Origin: Malaya genurostris
Taxonomy: Eukaryota; Arthropoda; Insecta; Diptera; Culicidae
Assembly (NCBI RefSeq): GCF_030247185.1
Contig: NC_080572.1
Location: 299,881,656-299,945,655, forward strand
Reading direction: 5' to 3'
Length of the DNA: 64,000 bases
In this document: positions 1-9,981 of the stretch, piece after piece
How the letters are laid out: every line of letters starts with the position of its first letter
Numbering within the stretch: position 1 is the first letter of the stretch
The notes under the pieces: generated by a model
What the model was told of the DNA's origin: nothing
The model's database searches: none
The model's input: only the letters and a program-made list of their open reading frames with translations
Translations under genes and position numbers: made by a program

Positions 1-330
1 CCGAAATCGAAAACTTTTTATTCAAATGCCGAAAGTATTAGAATTGCATGAAACGTCGAGATGGTTAGTATCATCTTGAAAAAATCGACTTTCTGGGACT
101 TCCTAAATCCATTTTTTTTCTAATCCAAATGCCTTAGCATTGTCTGAAACTTAGAGATCCTAGTGTCATCTCGATTTTTTTAAATATTCGATATTGTCTT
201 TCTCATATAGAAAGGCTATGCAATCGTTGTGAAAACCGACTTTACAACCATATACCATTCGACTCAGTGTGTGTATGTATGTGACAAATAATGTCACTCA
301 CTTTTCTCAGAGATGCACAGTTCGAAAAAA
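1..330. repeat. Fold-back family fragment and TIR-element end
   Basis: Positions 1-195 repeat a motif (pyrimidine-poor runs, then a gcatgaaac-gtcgagat block) that recurs near 2.5-2.9, 13.55, 34.37 and 38.4 kb. From about 200 the text matches the end of the large TIR element family (tttctcatatagaaaggc), which also recurs at 1.86 and 12.33 kb. No coding capacity is visible. Confidence 0.6.
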
Positions 331-340
331 TCTTGTGATT

Positions 341-640
341 TTACATCTTATGAGATGCACATAAGTGAAGCGTCGTATTTCACAAAAATTTATATTCAAG
401 AACATGTAAAATTGTGTGATTTGAAAACTACATGGATTGAACTCGAATGAAATAAAAAACAAAAATCAACGGCAACAGGACTTGAACCTAGAAATATTAG
501 ATCACAAAGCACATCGATTAATCGACTGAACCACAGAAGCACTTATGAGCTTATTAAATAATTGATACATATAAATCCATACTGCGGTAATTGGTAGCTG
601 AGCGCAAATTACAGTCGTAGAGTGTAAAATTTTGTGCGCG
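341..640 (-). mobile_element. tRNA-derived SINE, unit 1
   Basis: On the minus strand an A-box-like tggttcagtcg (523-533) and a B-box ggttcaagtcc (478-488) are 34 nt apart, as in a pol III internal promoter of tRNA type. The body (ttacatcttatgagatgcac) repeats in the next unit about 346 bp away. I infer a tRNA-headed SINE rather than a tRNA gene, because no full acceptor stem is visible. Confidence 0.6.
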
Positions 641-686
641 TGGAATATTGCGTCATTTGAAAAATCAAGTACACACTTAAAACTTT

Positions 687-990
687 TTACATCTTATTAG
701 ATGCACATAAATGGAGCGTCGCAGTTCACGCATATTTACCTGGAAGAACATTTGATATTGTGTCTAAAACTCCATGACATGAAATTCATTAAAAAAAAAT
801 TGTACCAACCCCCACCGCGACTTGAACCGAGAATCATTGGATCGCAAGTTCGTCTGATAATCGAATGAGCCACAGAAGCATGCATCTGCTTGACCGGTAG
901 AAGGTGCATTTGAATTCATACAGTCGCACCTGCCAGCAGAACGCAAGTTACAGTCGAAACCAGTAAAATTCAAGCTCATCTAACATTAAG
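687..990 (-). mobile_element. tRNA-derived SINE, unit 2
   Basis: This is a second, diverged copy of the upstream unit. The minus strand has A-box tggctcattcg (862-872) and B-box ggttcaagtcg (818-828), with the same 34-nt spacing as unit 1. The two units form a head-to-tail pair about 340 bp apart. Confidence 0.6.
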
Positions 991-2460
991 TCATTACAAA
1001 TAAAATTTTCCGTCATTTGACATATTAAGTCTTTATGAATTACATCGTATGAGGGATTAAGTCACCTGTAAAATTCAAATTTGTTTAGAGTGTAGTTATG
1101 AATTATATCGTTTAAAGGTTTATGTCACATGTAAAATTCATAATTTTTTTCTGTGTGGCTGAACTTATTTTCACAAACTTAGATTCAAATGAAAGATCTT
1201 ATGGCCTCACACAATGCAAATGTGCAAATTTATGAAAAAAATTTTTCACACATTTCTTAACCGATTTTCACAAACTAAAAAACAAATAAAAGGTCTTGAA
1301 ATTCTTTAAAATTAGTGAAAATTTTCAATTTCATGGGTATTTTTCACAAGCGATGGCGAAACGTGGTGCAAATTGTTATTAAGCTTATTGTTAAATTCAT
1401 CTAGTTTGTAGATCTTGTTAGTTAGTGAATATATAAAACTTCTTTTCGACCCCGGTTTCCGCTTCCGAAAGCACCGATAATAGTAAAGAAAAGCTTAAAA
1501 ACGGAACTCACTTGGATTTCTCAGCAACAGTTAAACCGATTTTCACGAATCATGATTCAAATTTAAGCTTTAAGTCTATAAAAATATACTGTGCAATTTC
1601 ATCCTGATCCGTCTTTCGGTTCCGAAATTATACGGTAATGAGTGTCAAAACATTCAAACAGTTATTTAAAATGACGATGCAAAACTAGTGAGCGACGGTA
1701 CGTGTGGCTTTGCTCCGTTCGCAGCTTGCTTTGTTCAAAGGGTGCAGGGTTGCCACATTTCAATCTATATTTTTCATTTGAAAAATATGTGAATTTGTAA
1801 ATCGATTCTTGTTAGTATTATCACAAAGTCATCATTTTCTATTAAAGTATACTTACTACCTTTCTCATATAGAAAGATTATGCAATCACTTGGACAATTT
1901 ACTAGTGAAAGTTGGCCCAGACGGCTAAGTGTTCTATATCATTCGACACAGTTCATCGAGCTGTGTCAAATAATGTCATACATGAAATAAAAAATCTCAT
2001 AGTCCCATAGGTTGCTATTGAATTTCATCATGCTTTCTTAGGGTAAAGTGTGTTTAAAATTGCACACACATTCATTTAGCGACGATGCAAAAGAGGGTAA
2101 AATTCTTCTAAATTTAGCTCAAACCTGTTTTAATTTATTGGCTGTATTAGTTACTTAATAAACGAACCGACTTCGGCTATACTGGTTCCAAGCTTCCGGT
2201 TCCAGAAGTACCGGAAATAGTGGTCTAAAACGCTTAAACGAAACTCACTCAATTTTCTCAGAGATGATTTGATCGATTTCCACAAACAGGCTTAAATAAA
2301 CAGGCGTCCCGATCTGACTTCGGTTTCAGATCTATAGGGTAAAGTGTGTTTAATCATTTAGTACGATGCAAAATAAAGAAAATAATATTAATAATTTGAC
2401 ATAACTTTTTACAAATTTAAAAGGTTATGTTAGTTCATACCCGAAGAAAGTTTATTTTTT
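991..2460. repeat. Fragments of dispersed repeats
   Basis: 1030-1140 has two diverged direct copies of a motif like tatgaattayatcgt. 1150-1640 and 2190-2345 contain pieces of the family of about 180 bp typified by 'aaccgattttcacaaac' and 'ccggaagtcggatc'. 1857-2000 is another TIR-element end. No gene is recognisable. Confidence 0.6.
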
Positions 2461-2960
2461 GATTCAAGATTGAATTTTTTTTACAGAATCTTCTTTTGAA
2501 AATATAAGTAATGTGGGACAAGCATCATTACACCACTACGTGGATGAAAAAAAGTTTTTTTTTATACCAAATGTCTTTGAATTACATGAAGCATCAAGAT
2601 TATGTGCTATCTCAAATTTTTTTTTCAAGAATCTTGATTCTGAAACTTAGAAAAATCTTGAGATTTCCGAAATCGAATTTTGTGTTAACGACTGTCTTAG
2701 AATTGGATGAAATCTTTTCGAGATAACACTAGATTTCCATGTTTCATGTAATTCAAAGACATTTGGCATGATTTTTTTTCGATTTCAGAAATCTTAGTAA
2801 CAGAGTCGATTTTTCAAAAAATAAAAAAAAAACGAGATGACACCAGATCTCGATGTTTCATGCAATTCCGAGACTTTTGGCATCGAAAACAAAATTTTCG
2901 ATTTCGGAAATTTCATGAATGGTATTTTTCAATATCGAGAATTTTCAAATTTTGACCGCT
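2461..2960. repeat. Fold-back repeat with 47-bp arms
   Basis: 2567-2613 and 2720-2766 are inverted copies of each other with few mismatches (arm start ccaaatgtctttgaattac), enclosing about 106 bp. 2830-2900 repeats the outer part again. Related fragments lie at 1-195, 13,540-13,640, 34,364-34,430 and 38,330-38,475. Non-coding, MITE-like. Confidence 0.65.
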
Positions 2961-3230
2961 GGGTGGCACTCAGCGAGTTATATATCATTTGTATAGAGAA
3001 AGGAAAAACGTATTTTCCGGTGGAAACGCTTCACTTGAGAAATGGATTAATTTACCGAAATTCAACACCATGCCAGTTATCCTTTTCATTCACAAGAATG
3101 AATAAAGCAGTGAAGAAAATCTGCTGCTTTTCCATCGGAAGGACCATGAGATTATTAATGTTCGAACACACGGCTACTTTAATAAGAGTCTAGTATTTGG
3201 GAAACAGTTTATTTTCACGAGTACATAGAT

Positions 3231-3457
3231 CAAAATCCATTGCCGGTACCATGATTAAAAATCATAAAATCTCGAATAATGCCTATCATGAATTATAAGT
3301 CATGATTTCATGAATAAAACGATTGATATCATGAACAATAACCCATCTTCTATGAAAATTTTCATGATATCAATCATTTTGCTCATGAAATTTCATGAGA
3401 AGACATGGTTTATGATTTCATGTTCTAAAAATCATGGTACCGGCAATAGATTTTTGT
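3231..3457. mobile_element. Palindromic MITE
   Basis: The termini caaaatccattgccggtacc (3231-3250) and the inverted counterpart ending at 3457 form a TIR of about 26 bp. Inner segments (gattgatatcatga near 3330 and its reverse complement near 3370) also pair, so the whole 227 bp folds into one long hairpin. It has no ORF. This is typical of a non-autonomous miniature DNA transposon; the family is not known to me. Confidence 0.75.
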
Positions 3458-4851
3458 CCGTGTAGACAATTTGTTTTCCGAATATTCGCCTTAAAGCTTA
3501 AAATAATCGAAAATTTGTTGCCAAAGTTTGAGTATATAATGGGTATTGAGATGGTGTAGATAATGTTACTACCCATTATGAACTTAAAAAAAGTAATCGA
3601 CTATTTGCCTAAAATTTGGGTGGTAACCAAATTTTTTTCCTGCCTAATTTTGGGTAGCTTACAGAAAAGCTCCCCACTTTTTCCTAAAAAAAAGAAAACT
3701 TGATTTTCAGTGTAGATTGCGATATGCACCAAAGAGCTGTCAACGGAGTAGTGACAAAATTTTCCTTTTTCATTTATCTAGTCGCCGATAAGTCGGCTAT
3801 AAAACGGGATCAGTATTTATTTTTCACGTTAAATGGCAGAAAATAGCTCCTCTTCGCAGTCAGCCCCCGCTATCAATTTGCATACGTACTGGTGGTTTCC
3901 AGTTGCTAACTCGGTCTCAGAAAAAAGGGGGTTATTCGAATCGTTACGCCCCCATAACATTCGATACGATACCGAACATAGTGTTTGTAGCTTTTACAAC
4001 CTCGCTGATACGATAAACTTTCGATAAGAGCGCACAGCTCGTATGCAAAAGATAGAGACCATCTTCAACTGCTAGTTAGTTAGAGCGTGAATAAAAACGA
4101 GGTACGGAGCCAACCCAAATAGTAACGTATGCATGTATGGGAGCACTATTATGCTAATAGCTTTTGGATCGCCCAAAAATAGCCGTTTATTTCGGTAACA
4201 CCGCAAGCCTTTCGGTTCCATTTCAATGATTACGAATTAGGCGTGATGCTGTGGAAAATTTGTTTTGTGGATTTAAATTTATTTACAATAAATTGTTCGT
4301 TGAAAGCTAATAATCGTTTATGACGTCATTTAATAGCATTAACCTACCTGTGCTATGCATTTTCCCATCTCATTTTCAGCGATTTCGAAAATATGGACCA
4401 TTCCGTCGAATGCCTATGTTTCAAGTTTCATTTTGGTATTGGAAATGCCGTCCCAAATTTGTTATGAGTTGTCATGGGAAGCGAAGCGAGCATCAGAGTT
4501 CAGGGAATTTCCAATGTATCCCCGATATATTTCATGCAGTCTTTTTAATCATGTCTACTAAAGAGTATCCCATTTTAGTTTCGACCTCAATAAAATGACT
4601 ATTTGGGTACGCTGTTCGCCAACTTCAGTTGCCATTCATCTCTAAAGCATCCCGTATTACTTTCCCATCATTTTTTCCGGTTCCATTCAGCAATCGCTCA
4701 ATAGTTTTCAATCGAATGAAATTTCGGGAAATTTTGTGGATCCTTTTCGATGAAATCAGGATACCACAAAAAAGTCTCTCCAAAGCAAATCTGACCAAAA
4801 CTTCAAAGGGTGTTTGTATGCTTCGATGAATAGTAAAGCATGCTTCATTTA
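3458..4851. other. Unassigned interval
   Basis: I recognise no gene. A TATAAAA (3798-3804) lies shortly before a 64-codon ORF (3833-4027, N-terminus rich in Ser and Ala). Spacing to any initiator is not canonical and the protein resembles nothing I know, so I do not call it. Confidence 0.3.
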
Positions 4852-6043
4852 GAATTGGAACAAACTTTTGTTTATATTGTGGAGCTCCTGGTGGACGGAT
4901 TTGGGAGCTCTTGGCGCCCACGTGTCGGGAAATTTGTCAGCTTCACGTATTTTTGACATTCCGCAAATCGACTGTACTTTGAAAACAATCAACATGGGAG
5001 CCGAAAGAAGGGAAAAAAATTGTGCACAGTTATTTAGAAAGTCCATTGTGGTCTGCATCTAGGCTAGCTGAACAGCTGAAATTGCCCAGAAATACCGTAT
5101 GGCGCGTAATCAAACGATATAAGGAAACATTGAAGATGATTCGGAAGCCTCAAGCCAATTGTCGGAGTGGAACTGTCGACTGGAAACTGCGTGGTAAGAT
5201 TTTGAAGACGATTAAAAGGAATACTAGTCTGTCGGACCGTGATTTGGCCAGAAAATACGACGGAAGGAATCAAGTCGTATTGAGCTAGCAAACAGCCAAA
5301 TCGGACCATAAAACAGAATAGTGTGGTCAAAATTCGTGCTCGGAAACTTTATGACCAGGTGCTGACCAAGTTCGACGGGTGTCTTCTGATGGACGATGAA
5401 GGCTGTCAAGGCTGACTTCGGGCAAATCCCAGGTCAAAAATTTTACTTGGCAACGGCTCGGGGGATGTTCCAACCAAATTTAAATTTGTTTTTGCCGACA
5501 AATTTGCAAGAAAGTTTATGATTTGGCATGGCATTTGCAGCTGTGGCAAACAAACAAAAGTTTTCGTTACAAATAAGACAATGACATCGAAACTATATCG
5601 ATCCCACGATCATCCCGTAATGTTTTGGCGAGATTTGGCAAGCTGTCATTACAGCAAAGTCGTTCAAGAATGGTATGCAGAGAAAGGGGTTCAGTTTGTT
5701 CCGAAAAACCTTAACCCACCCAACTGCCCCCAGTTCCGCCCTATTGAGAAATACTGGGCAATTATGAAGAGGAGACTCAAGGCAAAGGGAAAGGTTGTCA
5801 AAGACATCAATTAGATGACGACCTGGTGGAATAAGATAGCTAAAACGATGGACGAAGAAGGTGTGCGCCGCCTAATGAGCCGTGTTACAGGAAAAATTCG
5901 AGAATCCCTTCGAAACCGTGACGAATAATTTTATCCGGCATTTTTTCTTAAAAGTATGAAGAAAACGCTACATTTGTATAAAAAAAAATCTTGAATTCAA
6001 TAATAAATAACTGAAATATAGGTAATTGTCTTTGTTCCAATTC
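4852..6043 (+). mobile_element. DD37E Tc1/mariner-superfamily transposon
   Basis: Thirteen-bp perfect TIRs, gaattggaacaaa at 4852-4864 and its reverse complement at 6031-6043, bracket a degenerate transposase. A TA precedes the left end; the right flank reads TT, so the target duplication has decayed. Total length is 1192 bp, close to what is usual for the superfamily. DD37E elements were first described from mosquitoes, which supports the host guess. A second, N-terminally truncated relative lies on the minus strand at 10.5-10.9 kb. Confidence 0.8.
4994..5928 (+). pseudogene. DD37E transposase, broken
   Basis: A transposase would cut the element ends and join them to a TA target in the nucleus. 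The N-terminal part (about residues 10-85) has a helix-turn-helix (ASRLAEQLKLPRNTVWRVI). The catalytic half, in frame from 5518, shows WHGICSCGKQTKVFVT, then DLASCHYS, then NPPNCPQFRPIEKYW. Exactly 37 residues separate the D of DLASCHY from the E of PIEKYW, giving the DD37E signature. It is inactive: an extra A in the run at about 5014-5020 shifts the frame after the ATG, 5288 carries a stop, further shifts lie at about 5410 and 5470, and an in-frame TAG sits at 5812. The last 37 codons remain readable to TAA at 5926-5928. Full length would be about 310 residues, normal for the family. Confidence 0.85.
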
Positions 6044-6171
6044 TTCCTCATAGAAACTCGAGTTCGTTATTAACGGACACTGTAGTTCTGTGTTTACACG
6101 CTTGCAAATCGCTTGCCAAATCAAGATTTTTTTCCAACTTAGCAGCAAATGCGAATTTAAAAACCTATTTT

Positions 6172-6744
6172 AATCCACATAGTGGTGTAACGATGCCTTT
6201 CTCATATTACTCTTTACATCATAAATATAACCGTGAAATTCGCAAAAACAACTGTTTATTGAATAGAAATAGGAAAATTTGTTCGGACTTAATCTAACAA
6301 ACTCTACAAATCCTGTTTAACCTGTAGTTTTGGAACCGAAAGTAGTATCCACAACAAATTAAGGAATTCCGTATGAAACTGTAAGACTTTTCTTTTGAAT
6401 CTATAAGTTTGTGAAAATCGATTTGGCCATCTCCAAGAAAAGTGAGTGAGAACCTTTTTGCAGTTTTTAATCACCATTTCCAATTCTTCCGAAACCGAAT
6501 TCAGATAAACGGAATAGCCGAAGTTGGTTCGTTTACTACCAACAAATATGACCTACAAATTGGAACAGTTTTGAACGTAGTTAAACCTATACTTACTATC
6601 TCATGCTCTATTTCGATTAAACCAATTAAACGAAATCTAACAAACGAAACGAACCTGCGTTTCTGTTACTTCTGCATATGTAAGTCAAGCTAAACAGCAT
6701 GAATCAGCAGCATAAAACATGTAGTATTATTATTATTATTATTA

Positions 6745-6776
<32 letters not shown>

Positions 6777-7738
6777 GACATCATTACACAACGTGTACGA
6801 AATAGAACAAAGCACGCCTTGTTCGTTTTGTGTTTTCTTCTTCTTTCGGTGTTGTACATATTGTCAATCTATATGGCGATTTGAAAACTTTGACACTCAT
6901 CGCCCTGTAACTGCGGAACCGGAAGTCGGATCCGGATGAAATTTCACAGTAGCTTTAAAGCGGTATGAACTTTAATTCAAATCAAGATTTGTGAAAATCG
7001 GTTCAAGCATCGCAGAGAGATCGAAGTGAATTTAGTTTTAGGAGTTTGTCTTCTCCGCTTTTGGTGCTCTCGGAACAGGAAAAGAGGGGACCAGTAGTGT
7101 CGAATTAAGTTTTCGTGCCCACAAACTAACAAGCTCTGCAAACTAGAAGAATTTATCAGGCAGTTTTATGGGATTTGTACCTGTTATTAATCATCGTTCG
7201 TGGAAAAATACTAATAAAATTGGTAATTTTCCACTTATTACGCTTTAGTTCCGGAAACGGAAGTCGGATCCAGATAAAATGTTCTACAAATGTTCAGGAT
7301 ATTGTAAGACCTTTCATTTGAATCTTGGTTTGAGAAAATCGGTTGAGTTGTTCCAGAGATAATTGAGTGTAAACTTTTTCTCAAATTTTCACATATTACC
7401 ATATAACTCCGGAACCGGAAGTCTCATTCAAATGAAATTCAATAGCAAACTATGGGAGTATAATACCATTTATTTGAATCTTAGTTTGTAAAAATCGGTT
7501 CAGCCATCTCTGAAAAATGTGAGTGCATATTGTTTTCATTTTTTTGGTACATATCATCCTATATCTCCGGAACCGGAAGTCGGATAGGAATGAAATTCAA
7601 TAGCAGGCTATGAGACTATGGAACCTTTCATTTGAATCTTTGTTTGTGAAAATCGGCTCAGCCATCCCTGAGAAAAGTGAGTGCATATTTTTGTTACATA
7701 CACACACACACACAGACATTTTCTCAGTTAAATATTAA
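6172..7738. repeat. Large TIR element built of ~180-bp units
   Basis: Left end: 'ttaatccacatagtggtgta' followed by tgcctttctcatat. Inside are about five diverged tandem units, each with 'ccggaaccggaagtcgga', 'cctttcatttgaatct' and 'gtgaaaatcggttcagccat'. It ends in an (AC)n tract and cagacattttctcag. The same architecture recurs at 25.8-27.6, 28.4-29.3 and 58.6-60.4 kb. No coding capacity; I infer a non-autonomous DNA element family. Confidence 0.65.
6724..6777. repeat. (ATT)n microsatellite
   Basis: An almost pure run of ATT triplets over about 54 bp with a single G interruption, inside the preceding repeat element. Confidence 0.95.
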
Positions 7739-8051
7739 ATCCAAATACATACAATCGGAATGGCAGTACTAGCTCTTTTGACCCGTTTTACCCCAATGTT
7801 TTCATAAATTTTATCACTGTTTAAACATTCTTTCACACTGCGAAAGGAGGCCGATTGCGGTTAATTAAAAACGATTGATATTACGTAGTAAACCCCAAAA
7901 AGGTAGATTACAATCAGATTCAGTGACCGCATGAATCATGTTATACCCATTTTTACAGTCAGAATACCGTCAGTTTGTTTCGTTCTTTCGGGACGTCAGG
8001 AAAGACCTTACACCTCGGTGTAAAAAAAAGTGACTTGTAAATAGCAAGTAC

Positions 8052-8149
8052 TTTACGTCTGCTTAGCGGATTATGTTGATCCGTGATGTGGCATTAGCAG
8101 ATCAACATAATCTCCTAATTGCACTGATGAGCCGAAGGCGAAACGTAAA
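8052..8149 (+). ncRNA. Type III hammerhead ribozyme, copy A
   Basis: All elements of the hammerhead core are present in order. Stem III 5' strand is tttacg (8052-8057), the cleavage triplet GTC is at 8057-8059, and stem I is 8060-8123. CTGATGA is at 8124-8130, stem II gcc-gaa-ggc at 8131-8139, GAAA at 8140-8143, and stem III 3' strand cgtaaa at 8144-8149. Stem I has a basal TGC/GCA, a TTAG/CTAA helix with a two-U bulge on the 3' side, and a 13-bp helix gattatgttgatc/gatcaacataatc. Bulges at that place are common in natural hammerheads that use a stem I-II tertiary contact. The predicted cut is after C8059. It lies in a mariner-related inverted-repeat segment. Self-cleavage itself is inferred, not shown. 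Confidence 0.85.
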
Positions 8150-8217
8150 AAATTGAAATCAGTCATGTGTACTTTTGCACAAACTGGTACCCATGAGTTA
8201 CCAAAACCCCTAAATGA

Positions 8218-8280
8218 CCATGTTATACCGTTTTACCCCAATAATGATAGAGTAAATTGGAGTAAAACGGTATAACATGA
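8218..8280. repeat. 25-bp palindrome inside the mariner
   Basis: 8218-8242 (catgttataccgttttaccc onward) and 8256-8280 are near-perfect inverted copies around a 13-bp loop. They resemble the inner TIR of the host mariner, so this may be a nested terminal-repeat remnant. 7916-7947 and 8265-8300 also form an inverted pair (tgaccgcatgaatcatgtta). Confidence 0.8.
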
Positions 8281-8938
8281 TTCAAGCGGTCATTGAATCT
8301 ATTTCTTTTCTACGTTTTAGGGATTTCTTGGTAACAAAAATCGATTTCAATCAAACGCAATCAGCCTCCTATCGGTATGCAAAAGAAAGTTTAACCAGTG
8401 ATACGACTTCTGAAAAAAGGGAAATTTTTAATCTACTTTTTAGGGCTTTCTTCGTAATACTATTGTGGGAAAAAACTAGTAAGAATTTTGAATTATATTC
8501 AGGACGAAAAACCTTATTCGTCAGAGACCTTACTGGAACTCGTTGGAATATCGGAAGGATTAGTAAAAACCATTTTGAAAGAGCATTCGGGCCTAAGAAA
8601 AGTGAAAGTATTCCGCTTGATTCCAAAATCACTCAATTTTTTGCATCAATTTTTCCTGATTTTCTCGCCAAAAATTCAACCAATATCATTCCACAACCAC
8701 CGTATTCGCCTGATCTAGCTCCGTGTGACTTCTGGCTATTCAGCAAACTCAAACACCGCTCCGGGGAAAACGTTTTGAGTCAATCGAGTACATCAAACGA
8801 TAATCGTTACGCACATTGAAGGCTATTCCGGAAATTGACTTTAACAACTGTTTCGAGGATTGGAAAAAAAACGTTGGCACAAGTGTATTGAGCCGTGGAG
8901 AATACTTTGAGGGGGACGAAATAGATTTGGAAGAATAA
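8277..8938 (+). pseudogene. Mariner (DD34D-type) transposase remnant
   Basis: A region around 8488-8640 reads as the second helix-turn-helix of mariner transposases (ELVGISEGLVKTILKEHSGL). Then, after an internal loss, comes the C-terminal catalytic signature PPYSPDLAPCDFWLF at about 8696-8740. The tail continues in another frame to the usual acidic end (RGEYFEGDEIDLEE, stop 8936-8938). The segment with the first two catalytic aspartates is missing, and at least two frameshifts are present. No activity is possible, but both element ends remain, so it could have been moved in trans. Confidence 0.8.
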
Positions 8939-9601
8939 CTGAAGAATTTTGAAATTATGATCAAAGTCTTAGTATTTTTTGCCCACAGTGGTATCATTTG
9001 ATTTCACTCAACCGCAATCATCCTCTTTTTGGAATGCAAAAGAAAGTTTAACCAAGGATACGACTTCTGAAACAAATTGGGGTAAAATGGGTTAAACGAG
9101 CTAGTACTGTCATTCTCATTGTATATACTTGGATCACTGAAGTTTTCTATATACTGTGGATACCACTATTGATAGGTTGCATTGAATCTACTTCAGGATT
9201 GTAAAGTAGAGTTAAACTTAAAATTAAGTTTAAGGGAAAATTGCTGCACGATTCATGGAATGATGGAAACTATCTGGTTTATAATTTGTGGAGCAAAGAC
9301 TTAGCGATGCACCTCTCGCCGATTATAACGCAAATAGGTGAATAACTTGTTATTACTTCGAAGTACTCAAAAAAACAAAAAATAAATTGAACAACAAATT
9401 CAAAATTACCGCAACTAATGAGTAACAAATTAGCAACAAATTATTCACCGGGTTTCGATTTGTTTTGAAGCATATTTGGAAAGGGGGCTTCACTAACTTC
9501 ATATGTACTTAACGAAGTACTAAAATAAAATAAAAATAAATTGAGCAACAAATTCAAAATTACCGTAACTAATTAGAAACAATTTAGCAACAAATTATTC
9601 A

Positions 9602-9927
9602 TTCAGGGGTTAGCCAAATTTTGTGCTAGGGCATTTGATGAGTCAAAGACGAAAAGTAAACATATCAAAATCTGTTATGTGCGCTAGCACAAAATTTGGC
9701 TAACCCCTGAATGACCAAACCTGCATCGGTCAGAAAAAGTCGAAAACACGATTTCGTTCGGCACGTCAGTATAGACATTGCATTTCAATGCAAAGAAAAA
9801 AGTCTTCTGTAAATAGCAGAAACTTTACGTCTGCTTAGCGGTTCAAATTGAACTGCCGAGTTTTGCATAAAGCAGTTCAATTTGAACTGCTATGCGCTGA
9901 TGAGTCAAAGACGAAACGTAAACATAT
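9602..9927 (+). mobile_element. 326-bp hammerhead-bearing insertion
   Basis: A 14-bp direct repeat, caacaaattattca, flanks it (9588-9601 and 9928-9941). The related host element at 53.6 kb shows a comparable stretch uninterrupted. Inside are a 31-bp perfect inverted repeat (9599-9629 with 9684-9714) around a half hammerhead core (tgatgagtcaaagacgaaaa, 9636-9655), then a full hammerhead at 9824-9922. The two cores are about 262 bp apart. It ends immediately after stem III. A long TSD suggests target-primed retroposition; the partial dimer suggests a circular or multimeric RNA template. Both points are inference. Confidence 0.75.
9824..9922 (+). ncRNA. Type III hammerhead ribozyme, copy B
   Basis: Stem III tttacg (9824-9829) pairs with cgtaaa (9917-9922). 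The cleavage triplet GTC is at 9829-9831, CTGATGA at 9897-9903, stem II gtc-aaa-gac at 9904-9912 and GAAA at 9913-9916. Stem I (9832-9896) is a hairpin of about 25 bp, broken by one U-U and carrying two G-U pairs. Compared with copy A, stem II changes C-G to U-A on both sides and stem I has a different sequence but still pairs. That is compensatory change. The predicted cut is after C9831. Confidence 0.9.
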
Positions 9928-9981
9928 CAACAAATTATTCACCTATTTGCGTTATCATCGGCGAGAGGTGCCTCGCTAAGT

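Larger units (their letters stand above)
7739..9134 (+). mobile_element. Mariner-like element with 59-bp TIRs
   Basis: 7739-7797 and 9076-9134 are inverted copies of each other; inner parts read ccgttttaccccaat and attggggtaaaatggg, with about ten mismatches over 59 bp. The enclosed sequence contains mariner transposase remnants (8277-8938), a complete hammerhead fold (8052-8149) and a 25-bp palindrome (8218-8280). It sits at the right end of the repeat at 6172-7738. The 1396-bp length fits a mariner plus nested material, minus a coding deletion. Confidence 0.75.
9299..9981. mobile_element. 53-bp TIR element with internal repeats
   Basis: 9299-9351 and 9929-9981 are inverted copies (acttagcgatgcacctctcg at the outer end). 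The interior is made of units with 'gcaacaaattattcaccggg' and 'ttgagcaacaaattcaaaat'. The same family at 51.2-53.6 kb is far larger. There is no ORF. It is interrupted at 9602-9927 by the hammerhead-bearing insertion. Confidence 0.8.

Noticed and set aside
2837..3193. 118-codon ORF on the plus strand
   Set aside because: Its first third lies in a fold-back repeat, the rest has no domain, and composition matches the flanks; likely chance.
3833..4027. Small ORF just after a TATAAAA
   Set aside because: TATA-to-initiator spacing does not fit, the product has no similarity that I recognise, and there is no polyadenylation or splice support.
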